64,000 bases of DNA, taken from contig NC_014168.1 in NCBI RefSeq assembly GCF_000092825.1, positions 859,946-923,945 of the forward strand. The letters run 5' to 3'. The position numbers and the translations under genes were made by a program. Under the pieces are notes generated by a model, which saw only the letters and a list, made by a program, of their open reading frames with translations, was not told where the DNA came from and searched no databases. The stretch is from Segniliparus rotundus DSM 44985. Lineage in GTDB: Bacteria; Actinomycetota; Actinomycetes; Mycobacteriales; Mycobacteriaceae. This document shows positions 31,888-41,131 of the stretch, in pieces; positions within the stretch are counted from its first letter, which is position 1; every line of letters begins with the position of its first letter.

Positions 31888-33965
31888 GCGAGATCGGGTC
31901 GCGCCCCTACCCGGAGCCGTGGGGCGAGGTGCAGAAGCTGGTCGCGGAGCCGGTGTGGCTCGGGGTTGATGAGGTCGAGCTGCAAGCTCTCGCCCAAACC
32001 GCGCGGGCGGTGGCGGATTTGGAGCGCGCGAGCGGCGACGAGATCCACTCCCACGCGGGCCGCTTGGAGGACAACCACGCCGGGGGCGGTTTGGACGCGG
32101 GGCCGGAGGCGCTGCGCCGGGACTCGTTGGCGTTGCATGTGCATGCTGAGCGCTGCGAGAAGACGGCGGCGATCCTGGACGAGGCTGCGCGGGAGATCCG
32201 TGAGACGAAGGTCGAGCTGAGCGTCCTGGGCGCGTACGCGCAGGCCGAGCAAGAGTCCTGGGACGTGCTGCTCAAGCAGACCGCGAACTCCCGCTGGGTG
32301 CAGAAACTGGCCGCGAAGAGCCTCGCGAAAGCCCAGGCAGCCGCGAAGGCGAGAGCGGACAAGGCCGAGGCGTTCTTCGCGGTGAAGATCCGCGAGCACG
32401 ACGAGCTGCACGCCGAAGAGATCACGGTCGGGCACGTGGACCTGGACGAGGTTCAGGGCGCCTCCGCGCCGTCCGCGAGGCACGCCGCAGTCGAAGCCGC
32501 ACAGGCTCCGGTGATTCAGGCCCAGCCTGTCGAGACAGAGGAAGAGCGGCAGGCGGCTGTCGCGGGGGACGCGTTCGAGCACCACGAGAACGCGTGGCCC
32601 CAGCAAGACGCGCACCGGCAAGCTCATCACGAATGGCCCCCGGACTTCGGGGCCGCGCACGATTCCTCTGCCGCGACCTCGGCCCAATCGGGCTCTGCGG
32701 TCCTCGACCACGACACGGAAGCGGGTGTGACGGAGGCGCAGTCCGCGACCGACTTCGCCGTGCCCGACGACGTGACGAACGTGGATTTGCAGGAGTCGAG
32801 CGACACCGCGACGATGGGCGCAGCCGGGTCGCTCACCGGCCAAGCGATGGGCCTGGCAAACGCGGAGGAACAGTACCGATCCCCGAACGCGCACGGCTAC
32901 CACGGCGACGACGGGTTCTTCGGAGACCGCCGAGCCGACGCGCTGCCGATGGATGTGGAGAGCCGGTTGGCCCGATTGGCGTTCTGGCTGAAAGAGCAGG
33001 AGGACTTGTTCGCCTCGCAGGGGTTGGCGGTGGGCGGTGTGCCGCGTTACGCCCTCGCCGCGCACATTGACGACCAACTCCAAGAGCACGTCTACCTCTA
33101 CACGAACATCGGCCCCGGCATTGTCGCGAAACCCGTGCCGCTCGGGGTGTGGCCAGCGTGGGATCTGGTCGTGGACCCGCAGAACCGGGACCGGGCCGTC
33201 TTGGTGCGGATGCTCGGGCACGCCGACCCCGTGCACGCCGCCCGTGAGCACTACCTGTGGCTGCGGGACAACTGGACCGCGCAAGGCGCCCGCTACCACC
33301 TCGCCGGTATCGCGACCACCCACACGCCGGAGGAGCCGGAGACGCTGCGCCGCCTCGTCCAACCCTTGAATGACCACATCTCCGACGCGGACGCGCCGTT
33401 CCTGGTGGAGGCGCGCGGCCCGCTGGTCGAGCCGGAGGGCGGGAGCATGCACCCCTTGCAGCACGTCGCCCCAGGACTGTATGTGGAGCTGGCGAAAGTG
33501 TTGGCGACCCCGTGGGCGGGAGAGGCGAGGCTGCAAGCGTTGGGCTGGGTCGCGAGCATTATCGAGGGCTCGATGGCCGAGGACCGCGCGCCGTTCGCGG
33601 ATATCGTCGCCGCGATCCGCGAGCGGCCCCCGATCACCCCGGAGATGTTCAACGCTGTGTGGGCGGACGGCGCGCAGGTCCACACCCAGACCACGGTCAA
33701 CCTCGCGCACGCCATGGACAAGCCCCTGGCGCAACGCGGACAGTCCGACTTCTTCGGGTACCTCCTCTACCACCGCGCCCTTGTAGGGTTGGTCGCCCTG
33801 AACCATTGGCGGCTGTCCACAGCCCGCCCCGACTGTGCCTTCGTCACCGATATCGCGTATTTGGCGGCGAAGGCGAACCAGGAAGACCCCGCGTTCGCCG
33901 CGCACATCACCACGCTGCTCCCCGACACGGAACGAAGCTGGTGGAGGAAGGACCAAAGTTCGTGA
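31884..33965 (+). CDS. Large ESX-like substrate with novel C-terminal domain (693 aa)
   Basis: Residues ~35-185 are a long helical hairpin (ALAQTARAVADLERAS ... HVHAERCEKTAAILDEAAREI) with Trp in NSRWVQKL, like the N-terminal domain of PPE/LXG-type type VII substrates. Residues ~190-330 are a low-complexity acidic linker. Residues ~345-690 form a globular domain of unknown family (DVESRLARLAFWLKEQEDLF, VYLYTNIGPGIVAKPVPLGVWPAWDLV, GYLLYHRALVGLVALNHWRL). No signal peptide. The gene following by GTGA overlap encodes a lipoprotein. This layout (helical delivery head, linker, C-terminal domain, linked lipoprotein) is that of a secreted effector with a membrane partner; toxicity is not shown. Confidence 0.65.
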   Translation: MSEIGSRPYPEPWGEVQKLVAEPVWLGVDEVELQALAQTARAVADLERASGDEIHSHAGRLEDNHAGGGLDAGPEALRRDSLALHVHAERCEKTAAILDEAAREIRETKVELSVLGAYAQAEQESWDVLLKQTANSRWVQKLAAKSLAKAQAAAKARADKAEAFFAVKIREHDELHAEEITVGHVDLDEVQGASAPSARHAAVEAAQAPVIQAQPVETEEERQAAVAGDAFEHHENAWPQQDAHRQAHHEWPPDFGAAHDSSAATSAQSGSAVLDHDTEAGVTEAQSATDFAVPDDVTNVDLQESSDTATMGAAGSLTGQAMGLANAEEQYRSPNAHGYHGDDGFFGDRRADALPMDVESRLARLAFWLKEQEDLFASQGLAVGGVPRYALAAHIDDQLQEHVYLYTNIGPGIVAKPVPLGVWPAWDLVVDPQNRDRAVLVRMLGHADPVHAAREHYLWLRDNWTAQGARYHLAGIATTHTPEEPETLRRLVQPLNDHISDADAPFLVEARGPLVEPEGGSMHPLQHVAPGLYVELAKVLATPWAGEARLQALGWVASIIEGSMAEDRAPFADIVAAIRERPPITPEMFNAVWADGAQVHTQTTVNLAHAMDKPLAQRGQSDFFGYLLYHRALVGLVALNHWRLSTARPDCAFVTDIAYLAAKANQEDPAFAAHITTLLPDTERSWWRKDQSS

Positions 33966-34771
33966 ATCTTCTTACGCTGCCCGTTGCTTGCTCCTCCAAG
34001 CCGATCCGAGGCTGGCGACTTGCGGTTGTCTGCGGCCTGATTGTGTCGGAGGTCTTTTCCGCTGGGTGTTCTCGTGGTGAAGGAGGGAGCGCTGTGAGTG
34101 CGCCCAAGCCAGAAACGTCACCTTCTGCCTCTGAGCCTGCTGGCCCGTTCTTCAGCGGGCGTGTGGTGAACTGGTCTGTTGGATCCCCGACGGTGAAGCT
34201 CAAGACGGGAGACACGGTTGCTTTCACGTGGATGGACGTGTCTTTGAAATTCACGTTGAACAGCTTCACCCAAGAGCTGGGGACGAGAGACCCGAAGCAT
34301 CCTGGGACTTTGACAGTGCGCGTCGGCAAGGATTGGGCTGCGGCCATCACGGTGGAGATCGTGAAGAACGAGTCCACTTACAGGCCCTTCGACCCGAAAA
34401 AAGGGATGCCGCCTTTGGGGTACACGGATAACGACTGGTTCAGACGCCCGCAGTTGCAGGTTCGGGCGGATCATCACGGCGAGTTCAAGAGTGGCAGCGA
34501 CAACTGGGATAACCTATGGACGAGTTATGGCGGCACCGGGTTGCGGGACGCGTTGAAGCCTGCGGCACAGGACCAGCGCCCGAAAACCATTGCTGTCAAG
34601 GAGTACTTCGATCTGAAGCCCGAGAGGGAGGAGGACTCCCAGACAGTCGAGTTGTACACGAACCCGCGCTTGCAGCTTGTGCTGTGGAGCCCGAACCTTC
34701 GAGGGCTGCCAGGTGTGGACGAAATCCATGCGTCAGAGGTCATCGCCGCTGAATGGAGTATCCAACGCTAG
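33962..34771 (+). CDS. Lipoprotein 1 of the ESX-like cassette
   Basis: 269 residues from GTG 33962, which overlaps the preceding stop (GTGA). The lipobox is VFSAGC (residues ~32-37) after a hydrophobic segment that is preceded by a charged patch (KPIRGWRLAV). The mature part is a beta-rich ~210-residue domain (SVGSPTVKLKTGDTVAFTWMDVSLKFTLNSF). Its end (IAVKEYFDLKPE ... EVIAAEWSIQR) resembles the end of the lipoprotein at 35277 (DTKQYFGACTD ... ETVIARWLL). Attached to the outer face of the plasma membrane. A partner or immunity role for the upstream 693-aa protein is possible. Confidence 0.75.
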   Translation: MNLLTLPVACSSKPIRGWRLAVVCGLIVSEVFSAGCSRGEGGSAVSAPKPETSPSASEPAGPFFSGRVVNWSVGSPTVKLKTGDTVAFTWMDVSLKFTLNSFTQELGTRDPKHPGTLTVRVGKDWAAAITVEIVKNESTYRPFDPKKGMPPLGYTDNDWFRRPQLQVRADHHGEFKSGSDNWDNLWTSYGGTGLRDALKPAAQDQRPKTIAVKEYFDLKPEREEDSQTVELYTNPRLQLVLWSPNLRGLPGVDEIHASEVIAAEWSIQR

Positions 34772-34920
34772 ACGTCAAATTCGAAGAAGCTGTAGAAGAG
34801 CGTTTAACAAAGACATGCTCAACTCGACTCCAAGCAGAAACACCAGAAACCCCAATGAGCGGCATCACACCTGAGCGTCCATACTGGACACAACAACCAT
34901 CGCGGAGAGGAACCTGAACT

Positions 34921-35277
34921 ATGGTCGACGTCGAGATCACGAAGGAGGAGGCAGCCCTCATCCTCCACGACTTCAACACAGCGCTGAAAGACTTGAATCA
35001 ACTACTGAAAGACGAGGCTACGCACCTCGCGGAGATGCCTGGTGTCGGGGACGCGTTCGGGTCCGGAGTGGACGGGAAAGCCCAGCTGGATGTCGTGAAG
35101 AAGTCCGGGGGGACGTTCAAGCAGTACGTCCAAGACACCATCGACAAGGTGACCGAGCTGCGCGACAAGGCCAAGGCACGCTTCGACGCGCTGTTCGGCA
35201 CGGACTTCGACAGCGCCATCGACATCAGCAAGCTCGACCCCAACCTCGGCAACCAAGGCCACCTCACAGGATTCTGA
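34921..35277 (+). CDS. WXG100-sized helical protein
   Basis: 118 residues, ATG 34921 with GAGGAAC upstream. Two helices (residues ~7-35 and ~57-90: EEAALILHDFNTALKDLNQLLKDEATHLAEM; GGTFKQYVQDTIDKVTELRDKAKARFDALFG) connect through a Gly-rich turn (PGVGDAFGSGVDG). The hairpin design and length fit ESX/WXG100-type proteins, without the Trp. Its last base is the first of the next gene. The 149 bp upstream (34772-34920) hold no gene. Confidence 0.65.
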   Translation: MVDVEITKEEAALILHDFNTALKDLNQLLKDEATHLAEMPGVGDAFGSGVDGKAQLDVVKKSGGTFKQYVQDTIDKVTELRDKAKARFDALFGTDFDSAIDISKLDPNLGNQGHLTGF

Positions 35278-35975
35278 TGCACAACCCCACGAGAAACACC
35301 ATCGCCATCTCGCTCGCATTGAGCGCTCTCCTCGCCGCAGGGTGCCAACGCGGAGGGGCAACCAGCCCGACAGCGGCTGGCGATGGGAATTCCACGCCCG
35401 CATCGGTGTCGAGCACGGCGGCACCGCAGAATCTCGTCACCCCAGAGAATGCGGGCAAACCGGTCTTGCAGCTCAAGTTCGGGGAATCGGTGAGTTTTCA
35501 GAAGGGCGGCTCCACGCTCGTCTTCACGCCCAAGAGCCTGGTGAAAGCCGATGGTGTGCCAACAGATTTGTCGGACTCCAGTAAGGAGGGGGATTGCGGT
35601 GTCTGGTGGGTGTTGTCGTTCGAAGTCGTCATCGACGCGCAGCCCCACGCCACATGGACAGACTGGTACGCCGATGTCGGGGGATTAGATGTCTTTCAGA
35701 AGGGCAGATACAAAGGCGAGTACGACCATCTGCCAGTCGCCAATTACGGCACGGCGAACACCTGGCTCGAAGGAAGCCTTCAAGCGGTGAGCGACCAGTC
35801 GAAGCAGCCGGACAAGCCGTTCCACCGGGTGATCGACACGAAGCAGTACTTCGGGGCCTGCACGGACACGTCGCACCACCAGCCGAGCGGACTCGACCCC
35901 CTCGGAGCCGATCTGTCCATTAAAGAAGTTCGCCAAGGCGAGTATGAGACGGTGATTGCGAGGTGGTTGCTATGA
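35277..35975 (+). CDS. Lipoprotein 2 of the ESX-like cassette
   Basis: 232 residues, ATG overlapping the preceding stop. Signal peptide with lipobox LLAAGC (Cys ~23), then a Thr/Ser-rich linker and a beta-rich domain with Cys in EGDCGVWW and FGACTD. Its second half is similar in layout to lipoprotein 1 at 33962 (shared 'K.YF', 'L.ADLSIKEV...ETVIA.W'). Each lipoprotein follows a helical ESX-like gene, so the pairs look like repeated modules. Confidence 0.75.
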   Translation: MHNPTRNTIAISLALSALLAAGCQRGGATSPTAAGDGNSTPASVSSTAAPQNLVTPENAGKPVLQLKFGESVSFQKGGSTLVFTPKSLVKADGVPTDLSDSSKEGDCGVWWVLSFEVVIDAQPHATWTDWYADVGGLDVFQKGRYKGEYDHLPVANYGTANTWLEGSLQAVSDQSKQPDKPFHRVIDTKQYFGACTDTSHHQPSGLDPLGADLSIKEVRQGEYETVIARWLL

Positions 35976-36034
35976 CCCGCCAAACGCCGAATTGTTTCCC
36001 TAGAGTTTCCGCGATCTGACGAGGAGTCCTGTTC

Positions 36035-37277
36035 ATGAGCGAGAAGAACTATATGGCCGATCCGGCCAGCGATTTCGTTGAAAACCTTCAGATCGGTGGG
36101 AGCTTGCAACCGGACGTGATCTCCGTGCAGGCCGCGAAGGTGTTCCAGCAGGCCGGTGGGCGTTTGGCCGAGATCACCGACGCCCTGCGGGTCGCGGTGG
36201 CGAAACGGCATTGGGTCGGCAAACTCGGCGACGCCACCCGCGACGAGACCGAGGGCTTGGCGCGGACCTCGAAGACTGCGGGCGAGACCGTGCAGGAGTA
36301 CGGGCAGAGCGTGCAGTCGGTCGCGGAGTCCGCGACAACGGCGAAGTCGGTGTGCGACCAGAACAGCCAATGCACGCCGGGAACCTCCCCGATGGCTCAG
36401 GTGAAAGCCGTCGCAAGAGCGTTGCAGAACCACTACGGCGAACCGGGCCAGAAGACTGTCGAAGACTTGCAATACCCCGGCCGCACTCCCGACGCACCGA
36501 CAGAGGATCGGGGCGAGTCCCCGGACAGCGTGGGCGGGGCACAGCCTCAGCCGTCCTCTGGCGGCGGCGGTTCGTCGTCGGGCGGGGCCGAGCCCGCCGA
36601 GCCGGTGGCCGCGAAACCCCAAGCGCAAGACGACGCGGCCAGCGGGCAGCAGCAGGAGGCCCAGCCCGAGGGCAAGCCTTCCGGCGAGAGCGCCGGGGCG
36701 GGCGGCGGCTCGGGCGGTGGTGCTGGTTCTGGTGATGGCGGCAAAGGAGCGGGGTCGGGTGCTGGGGGCGGCGCCCCGTCGGGTGGATCGCCCGCTGGGG
36801 GCACGCCTTCGTCGGGTGCTGGTTTCGATCCTTCGGAAGCGGGGGCCACGCACGCGATGAGCGCGGGCGACCCGGCGTTCGGCTCTTCGTCTGGCAGCTC
36901 GGGCCTCGGGGGCGGTGGCGTGGGAACGTTGGGCGGGGATCATGAGCGGTCTTTGTCGGCGAAGACCGGGCCAGCCGGTTACGCGGCACCGAAGCCGGTG
37001 GTGAACGTGAACGGCCTCGCCGGTTCGGGTGTCGGCCAGGGCGCTGGTATGGGCGGCGGCATGGGGGGGCATGGGCGGCGCTGCTGGTGGTCAAAACTCT
37101 GGGAAGGAGCACAAGACCCCCGACTACCTCAAAGACACGGAGCACGGCAACGAGCTGTTCGGCAGGAATCTGCCTGTGGTGATCCCCGAGGTGATCGGCG
37201 AGCTGAACCGGGACGAGCAGCAGAAGATGCTGGAGGCTCTAGCTAAGCAGCAAGGGGGCGGGCCTGGTGGCGCGTGA
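36035..37277 (+). pseudogene. PPE/EspB-like ESX substrate, frameshifted
   Basis: The ATG at 36035 has GAGGAG upstream. Residues ~10-135 form the helical domain with a W-x-G turn (HWVGKL); residues ~140-330 are a Gly/Ser/Pro linker. The C-terminal motif, typical of actinobacterial ESX-linked proteins (TPDYLKDTEHGNELFG ... VIPEVIGE), is in another frame (from 37029 in that frame). A run of seven G at 37063-37069 explains it: six G would join MGGGMGG-MGGAAGG in frame and end at 37277. Either a 1-nt insertion, phase variation or a sequencing error. Read in the original frame it would end at 37246 with an unrelated tail. Confidence 0.75.
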
Positions 37278-37572
37278 CATCTGGACCCAGGACGTCCGCC
37301 AGTTCAATATTCCCGACGACGATGACGAGCCCGCGACGGTCCCGCAGCTGGTCCGCCAGGGCGGGCAGACGCTATCGCACGAGCAGGCCGAACAAGAACT
37401 CGCGCGGCAGCGTGAGATTTTCGAGGCCGAGGATCGCCGCAGGGCCGACGAGGCAGAGCAGGCACGGTTGCAGAGGCTCGTTGACTCAGGGGAGGCGGTG
37501 CTCATCGACGTGGACGCGCATCGCAGTGAGAAGCGAAGAATCCAACAGTTGAACCAAGAATCCAACAGTTGA
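37267..37572 (+). CDS. Small acidic protein of the ESX-like cassette (101 aa)
   Basis: GTG 37267 overlaps the end of the preceding gene by 11 bp. The protein starts MARDIWTQDVRQFNIPDDDD and is mostly an acidic coiled coil (LSHEQAEQELARQREIFEAEDRRRADEAEQARLQRL). Its 3' end contains a perfect 20-bp tandem duplication; removing one copy would extend the frame to 37610, overlapping the next gene's ATG (ATGA) as is usual in this operon. So the present C-terminus (RRIQQLNQESNS) is probably a truncated version. Confidence 0.65.
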   Translation: MARDIWTQDVRQFNIPDDDDEPATVPQLVRQGGQTLSHEQAEQELARQREIFEAEDRRRADEAEQARLQRLVDSGEAVLIDVDAHRSEKRRIQQLNQESNS

Positions 37573-37576
37573 ACCA
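37537..37576 (+). repeat. 20-bp tandem duplication
   Basis: AGAATCCAACAGTTGAACCA occurs twice back to back (37537-37556, 37557-37576) with no mismatch. It changes the reading frame and end of the overlapping gene. Confidence 0.9.
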
Positions 37577-37606
37577 TCAGATTGGGAACGAGAGGGGCAG
37601 GGGCGT

Positions 37607-37937
37607 ATGACGAACCCGTTGCAGGTGAACATCGAGGCATTGGCGCAGGTCGGGAAACAAATGGCCGAGCACGCCGGCGAGTTGAAATCCAGGGCCGACA
37701 AAAGGCGTGGCCTCAGGGGACGCGCAGGGCAGCCCCTTCGAGTTCCTCGCCCACTACTTGCAGGGCCTTTCCTTCGCCGCCGCGTTGACTGAGACGAGCA
37801 GCGTTTACCAGGGCGCGAACCGCAGGGTGTGCGGGGAGTACGAGAACTTCGGCCAAGCCCTCACTGCGGTCGCGCATGTCGTCGGGGAGACCGACGAGGA
37901 CGGCAAACAGGCAATCGCGTCCGTGGTCGCCGCCTGA
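37607..37937 (+). pseudogene. EspC/WXG100-like protein, frameshifted
   Basis: The first 30 codons (MTNPLQVNIEALAQVGKQMA...) and the rest (GVASGDAQGSPFEFLAHYLQ ... TSSVYQGANRRVCGEYENFG) lie in different frames. Three instead of four A at 37700-37703 would join them as ADKGVASGD and give a ~109-residue two-helix protein of the EspC type (N-terminal helix, short loop, C-terminal 'Y....F..AL..VA..V' helix). As read, it is broken. The stop overlaps the next gene's ATG. Confidence 0.7.
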
Positions 37938-40195
37938 TGGGCATGTTCACGAAAAAGCCAGTTCCTGGCCATGCAGTTCGACCACACCCCGTGGGTCGCG
38001 GACCGGCTCCGAGAATCAGGCGAGCCCTACTCCCTCAACGCCGCGTTCGTCCAATCCCAAACCCGAGCCCCCGAGCGGGGAGCCGTTCACCGGGCAAGCC
38101 GGGGACGCCGCGCAGGACAAGGGCGACGTTATCGCAGCAGCGTTGAACAGGTTCCATGCTGAGACGGACAACGCCGCCAACGTGCTGCGCGCGGCGCACG
38201 AGGCGCTGTGGCCCGCAGCCTGGAACCTGCGCACTTCGATCAACGCCGCGTCAGGGCCGGTGATCGTCAAGGACGGGGGTCGGCTCTCCCAGCTGCCCGT
38301 CGCGTTCTTCGTGACCGAGGACTGGAAGGTCCAAGCCGACCTTTCCCGGTTCACCGGCAGCCTCACTGCCGATCAGAACGAAGCCTTGAACGCATGGTTG
38401 CAAGGCGCGCAAGAAGGGCTCGACAAGAACAGGGAGGCTTTGGAGCAGGCCAGCGACAAGGCCGCAGCCGACCTTAAGGCGAACGTGCATTTCGATCAGG
38501 TCGCCACAGACGGGCAAATCGGCTCCCTCGTCGGAGAAACCCCCGCGCAAGCGAAGGCCGATGTGCAGGCGTATCTCGCGGGCACGGCACCCCCGAGCAG
38601 AAAGCACGGGTGGAGGCAGCGACCAGCCTGTCCGACACCCAGCAGCAGGCTCTGAAAGAAGGCGGGGACGCGAAACTCTCGCCCGAACAGACCTCCGTGG
38701 TCTCGGAGATGTCGAGCCAGTTGCAGGACAAGTCGGCCAGCGACATCAAAGCGCTCGTGAAAGACAAGCTCCACGGGGACGGCAAAGCGATCTCGAACGC
38801 GTTGGAGCTGATGAGCAACCCGCACGTGGCCTCCGCTGTTCCCCTCGTGCAGGGCGACAAGGCTGGGCCGTGGCGCGGCGGCATGGACAAGCTGCCCGCG
38901 AAGATCCAGCAGACGCTGCGCGACCCCGTGATCACTACCGAAGCGCACGACACCGGGTACAACACGAGCATCGAGCACAAGTACCCGACCTTGGGGCAGC
39001 TGGACGACCTCGCGGACCTGGTGGGAGCGAGCGACGAAGCGACACGCCAAGGCAGCGCCTTGGACAAGTCGATGATCGGCAAAGTCGGAGAAGCCCTCGC
39101 CGAGAGCCACAAGGACGGCGGGAACGCGGAGATCGACAGCAAGATCAACCCGACGATGCAGCACATCCTCAACACAGCCGGTGTGGACTCGCAGGCGTTC
39201 CACGACGTCGCGACGGACAAGCAGCACGGGCAGCAGTTCGTGGGCGACTTGATGAAGCACAACTGGTCCGACGACGGCGAGGCCGCGAAGAACGCGGTCC
39301 ACGCCGCCACCCAGGAATCGGAGGGACGGGGGCAGCTGCGACCAGGAGCGGGGAGACCATGCGTTCGTTCGTGGACTACATGAAGGACCACTCCGACGAG
39401 CTGACGCACTCGCGCCTTCCAGGAAGCCTGCCCCTGCCCGACTCGCTCGGCAACCGCAACCACGCCCTGGACCGAGAACTCGCCGAAGGCTTCGGAAAAT
39501 ACCTCGGCGCGGCCTACGGCGACGAGCTGCCAGGGCACGGCACCAGCGGCTTCGGCCCACCAATGGACCCCGACGACGTGACGAAGGTGTTCAAAGTGCT
39601 CGACACCGACCACGCCGCAGCGGAGAAACTGCACGCCGCCGCCTACGCGCAGTCCATGGCATGGACCCAGGAAACCGCTGGGTCGTTGAAAAGCGATCCC
39701 GTGCAAAGCGTCAACCACCTCACGAACGCCGCCGACCTGCTCGGCTCGGTGGACAAAGCCTCCGAAACCCTCGGGGCGGACGCCCAGAAGATCAACGGCA
39801 ACGCGTTCGACGCCGCGAAACCTTGGGCGTCGAGCCTCGTGAAGCTCCTCCCCGGAGGCGACGTGCTCGCCAAAGTCCTCGACTCGACGTCGAACAGCCT
39901 GAAAGACGCGTACACCGGGCAAGGCCCGCAAGGGCACGTCCTCGACACCGCGTCCCTCCGCTACCAGATCGCGGAAAGCCTGATCGCCAGCGGCCAACTG
40001 CCGCAGCGCGGCGAGTTGAACGGATACCTTGGCCCAGACGGCAAGTTGCCGGAACCGAGCACGTTCACCGACAAACTGGCCCTTGAGCATTATGAGAACG
40101 CATTATCCGAGTACATCACCCATCTGCCTTCTGGAGCCGATCTGAACAATGGCCTATCTCGCGCAAGTGAACAGTATGCTAAACGTAAAATTTAA
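37937..40195 (+). pseudogene. Large ESX-linked protein (~750 aa), broken by about four frameshifts
   Basis: From ATG 37937 the coding potential passes through five segments in changing frames: MGMFTKK; SQFLAMQFDHTPWVADRLRE (A run at 37952-37956); NPKPEPPSGEPFTGQAG to DVQAYLAGT (shift near 38050-38085); TPEQKARVEAATSLSD to ATQESEG (shift near 38585-38598); GTGAAATRSGETMRSFVDYM to the end (shift near 39320-39335). Every segment keeps the same GC-rich codon use and meets the next without loss. The intact protein would have an N-terminal helical domain and long alpha-helical repeats. Its last ~85 residues (LDTASLRYQIAESL ... LEHYENALSEYITH) are homologous to the lipoprotein that follows. Confidence 0.7.
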
Positions 40196-40691
40196 AATCC
40201 TCGCGACGCTCATGCTTATTTCAATGAGTGGATCAGGATGCTCTCATGCTGAAAATAATATTAAAGCCAAGGAGAGCGTGGAGGCTTCTGCGGCACAAGA
40301 ATCCGAACAAGCTTCGAAGTTGGTCCGCGAATTCGCATCCTCAATGGTGGAGAGCCCATCCAACCTGAATGTAGACGCAATGTCCCAGGCCGGAAGCCTG
40401 CTGGGCAAAGCGGACAAGGCGCGAGGCAGAAGAACTATCGACACACTGTCGGTGCGATATGAAATCGCAAGTTTCCTGTTTGAGCACAGCATTCGACCAC
40501 AGCACGGCGAACTGGACAAGTACATAACTGCGGAGCAAAGTTTGCCCCCACCAGAAAAAATTAAAGGCAAGCTCGATCAAGAACACTACGAAAACGCCCT
40601 ATCGGTGTTCCTTATACATCAAGGAGATTCGCAACAGGTCTTGAACGCGTTCAAGGGCCTGGAAGAGAACTACCGACGTGAGAACCCGTGA
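40176..40691 (+). CDS. Lipoprotein homologous to the C-terminus of the preceding large protein
   Basis: 171 residues from ATG 40176 (MLNVKFKILATLMLISMSGSGC), with lipobox SGSGC (Cys ~22). The mature domain repeats the end of the upstream protein: IDTLSVRYEIASFL/LDTASLRYQIAESL, RPQHGELDKYI/LPQRGELNGYL, LDQEHYENALSVFLIH/LALEHYENALSEYITH. The gene is strikingly AT-rich (e.g. AAAATTTAAAATCC) compared with its homologue. It starts inside the end of the preceding frame. It looks like a membrane-anchored mimic of the upstream domain. Confidence 0.75.
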   Translation: MLNVKFKILATLMLISMSGSGCSHAENNIKAKESVEASAAQESEQASKLVREFASSMVESPSNLNVDAMSQAGSLLGKADKARGRRTIDTLSVRYEIASFLFEHSIRPQHGELDKYITAEQSLPPPEKIKGKLDQEHYENALSVFLIHQGDSQQVLNAFKGLEENYRRENP

Positions 40692-40743
40692 GCGCATGCT
40701 GGGCGCTGATCGCCGGTAATGATCAAGGCCAAGGAGAGCGCGA

Positions 40744-41067
40744 GTGACCTCCCCAGACGGTGAGAAGCAGTTGTCTCCGCAAGCGGTGGCGCAGATCGCG
40801 CGGCGCGCGTGCGAACGCTACGGAGCAGAGTACATCGGCGGGCGATACAGCGAAGAGCACGACGCGTACGGCTTCAAAGCGCAGTGGGGAGACTCCGAAG
40901 TCGTCGGATCAGGCCCGACCGCCGAGTCCGCAGCAGAAGCGTTCCTCTTCCAACTCGCCATGCTCGACCAACTCGCCGCGTGGCGGGAACAGATAGCCGA
41001 CCTCACCAGCGAAGACCTCGTACATGACGTGGAAGACTGGCTCCACCGGCAAAACCTCGACGAATGA
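40744..41067 (+). CDS. Hypothetical protein (107 aa)
   Basis: GTG 40744 with AAGGAGAG upstream. The protein (MTSPDGEKQLSPQAVAQIAR) has a helical N-terminus, a central sheet (YIGGRYSEEHDAYGFKAQWG) and an acidic helical C-terminus (LTSEDLVHDVEDWLHRQNL). No signal or membrane segment; the family is not recognised. A TOPRIM-like or chaperone role cannot be supported. Confidence 0.6.
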   Translation: MTSPDGEKQLSPQAVAQIARRACERYGAEYIGGRYSEEHDAYGFKAQWGDSEVVGSGPTAESAAEAFLFQLAMLDQLAAWREQIADLTSEDLVHDVEDWLHRQNLDE

Positions 41068-41131
41068 TCGTCACGGGCTTCATATTGCGCGTTCGACGGT
41101 CATTCGATGCCGAGCGGTCAGGCGGGGCCGT

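Noticed and set aside
31389-33956. An 855-codon minus-strand frame opposite the 693-aa gene
   Set aside because: Shadow of the real gene; the plus-strand frame has coupled starts, coiled-coil structure and operon context.
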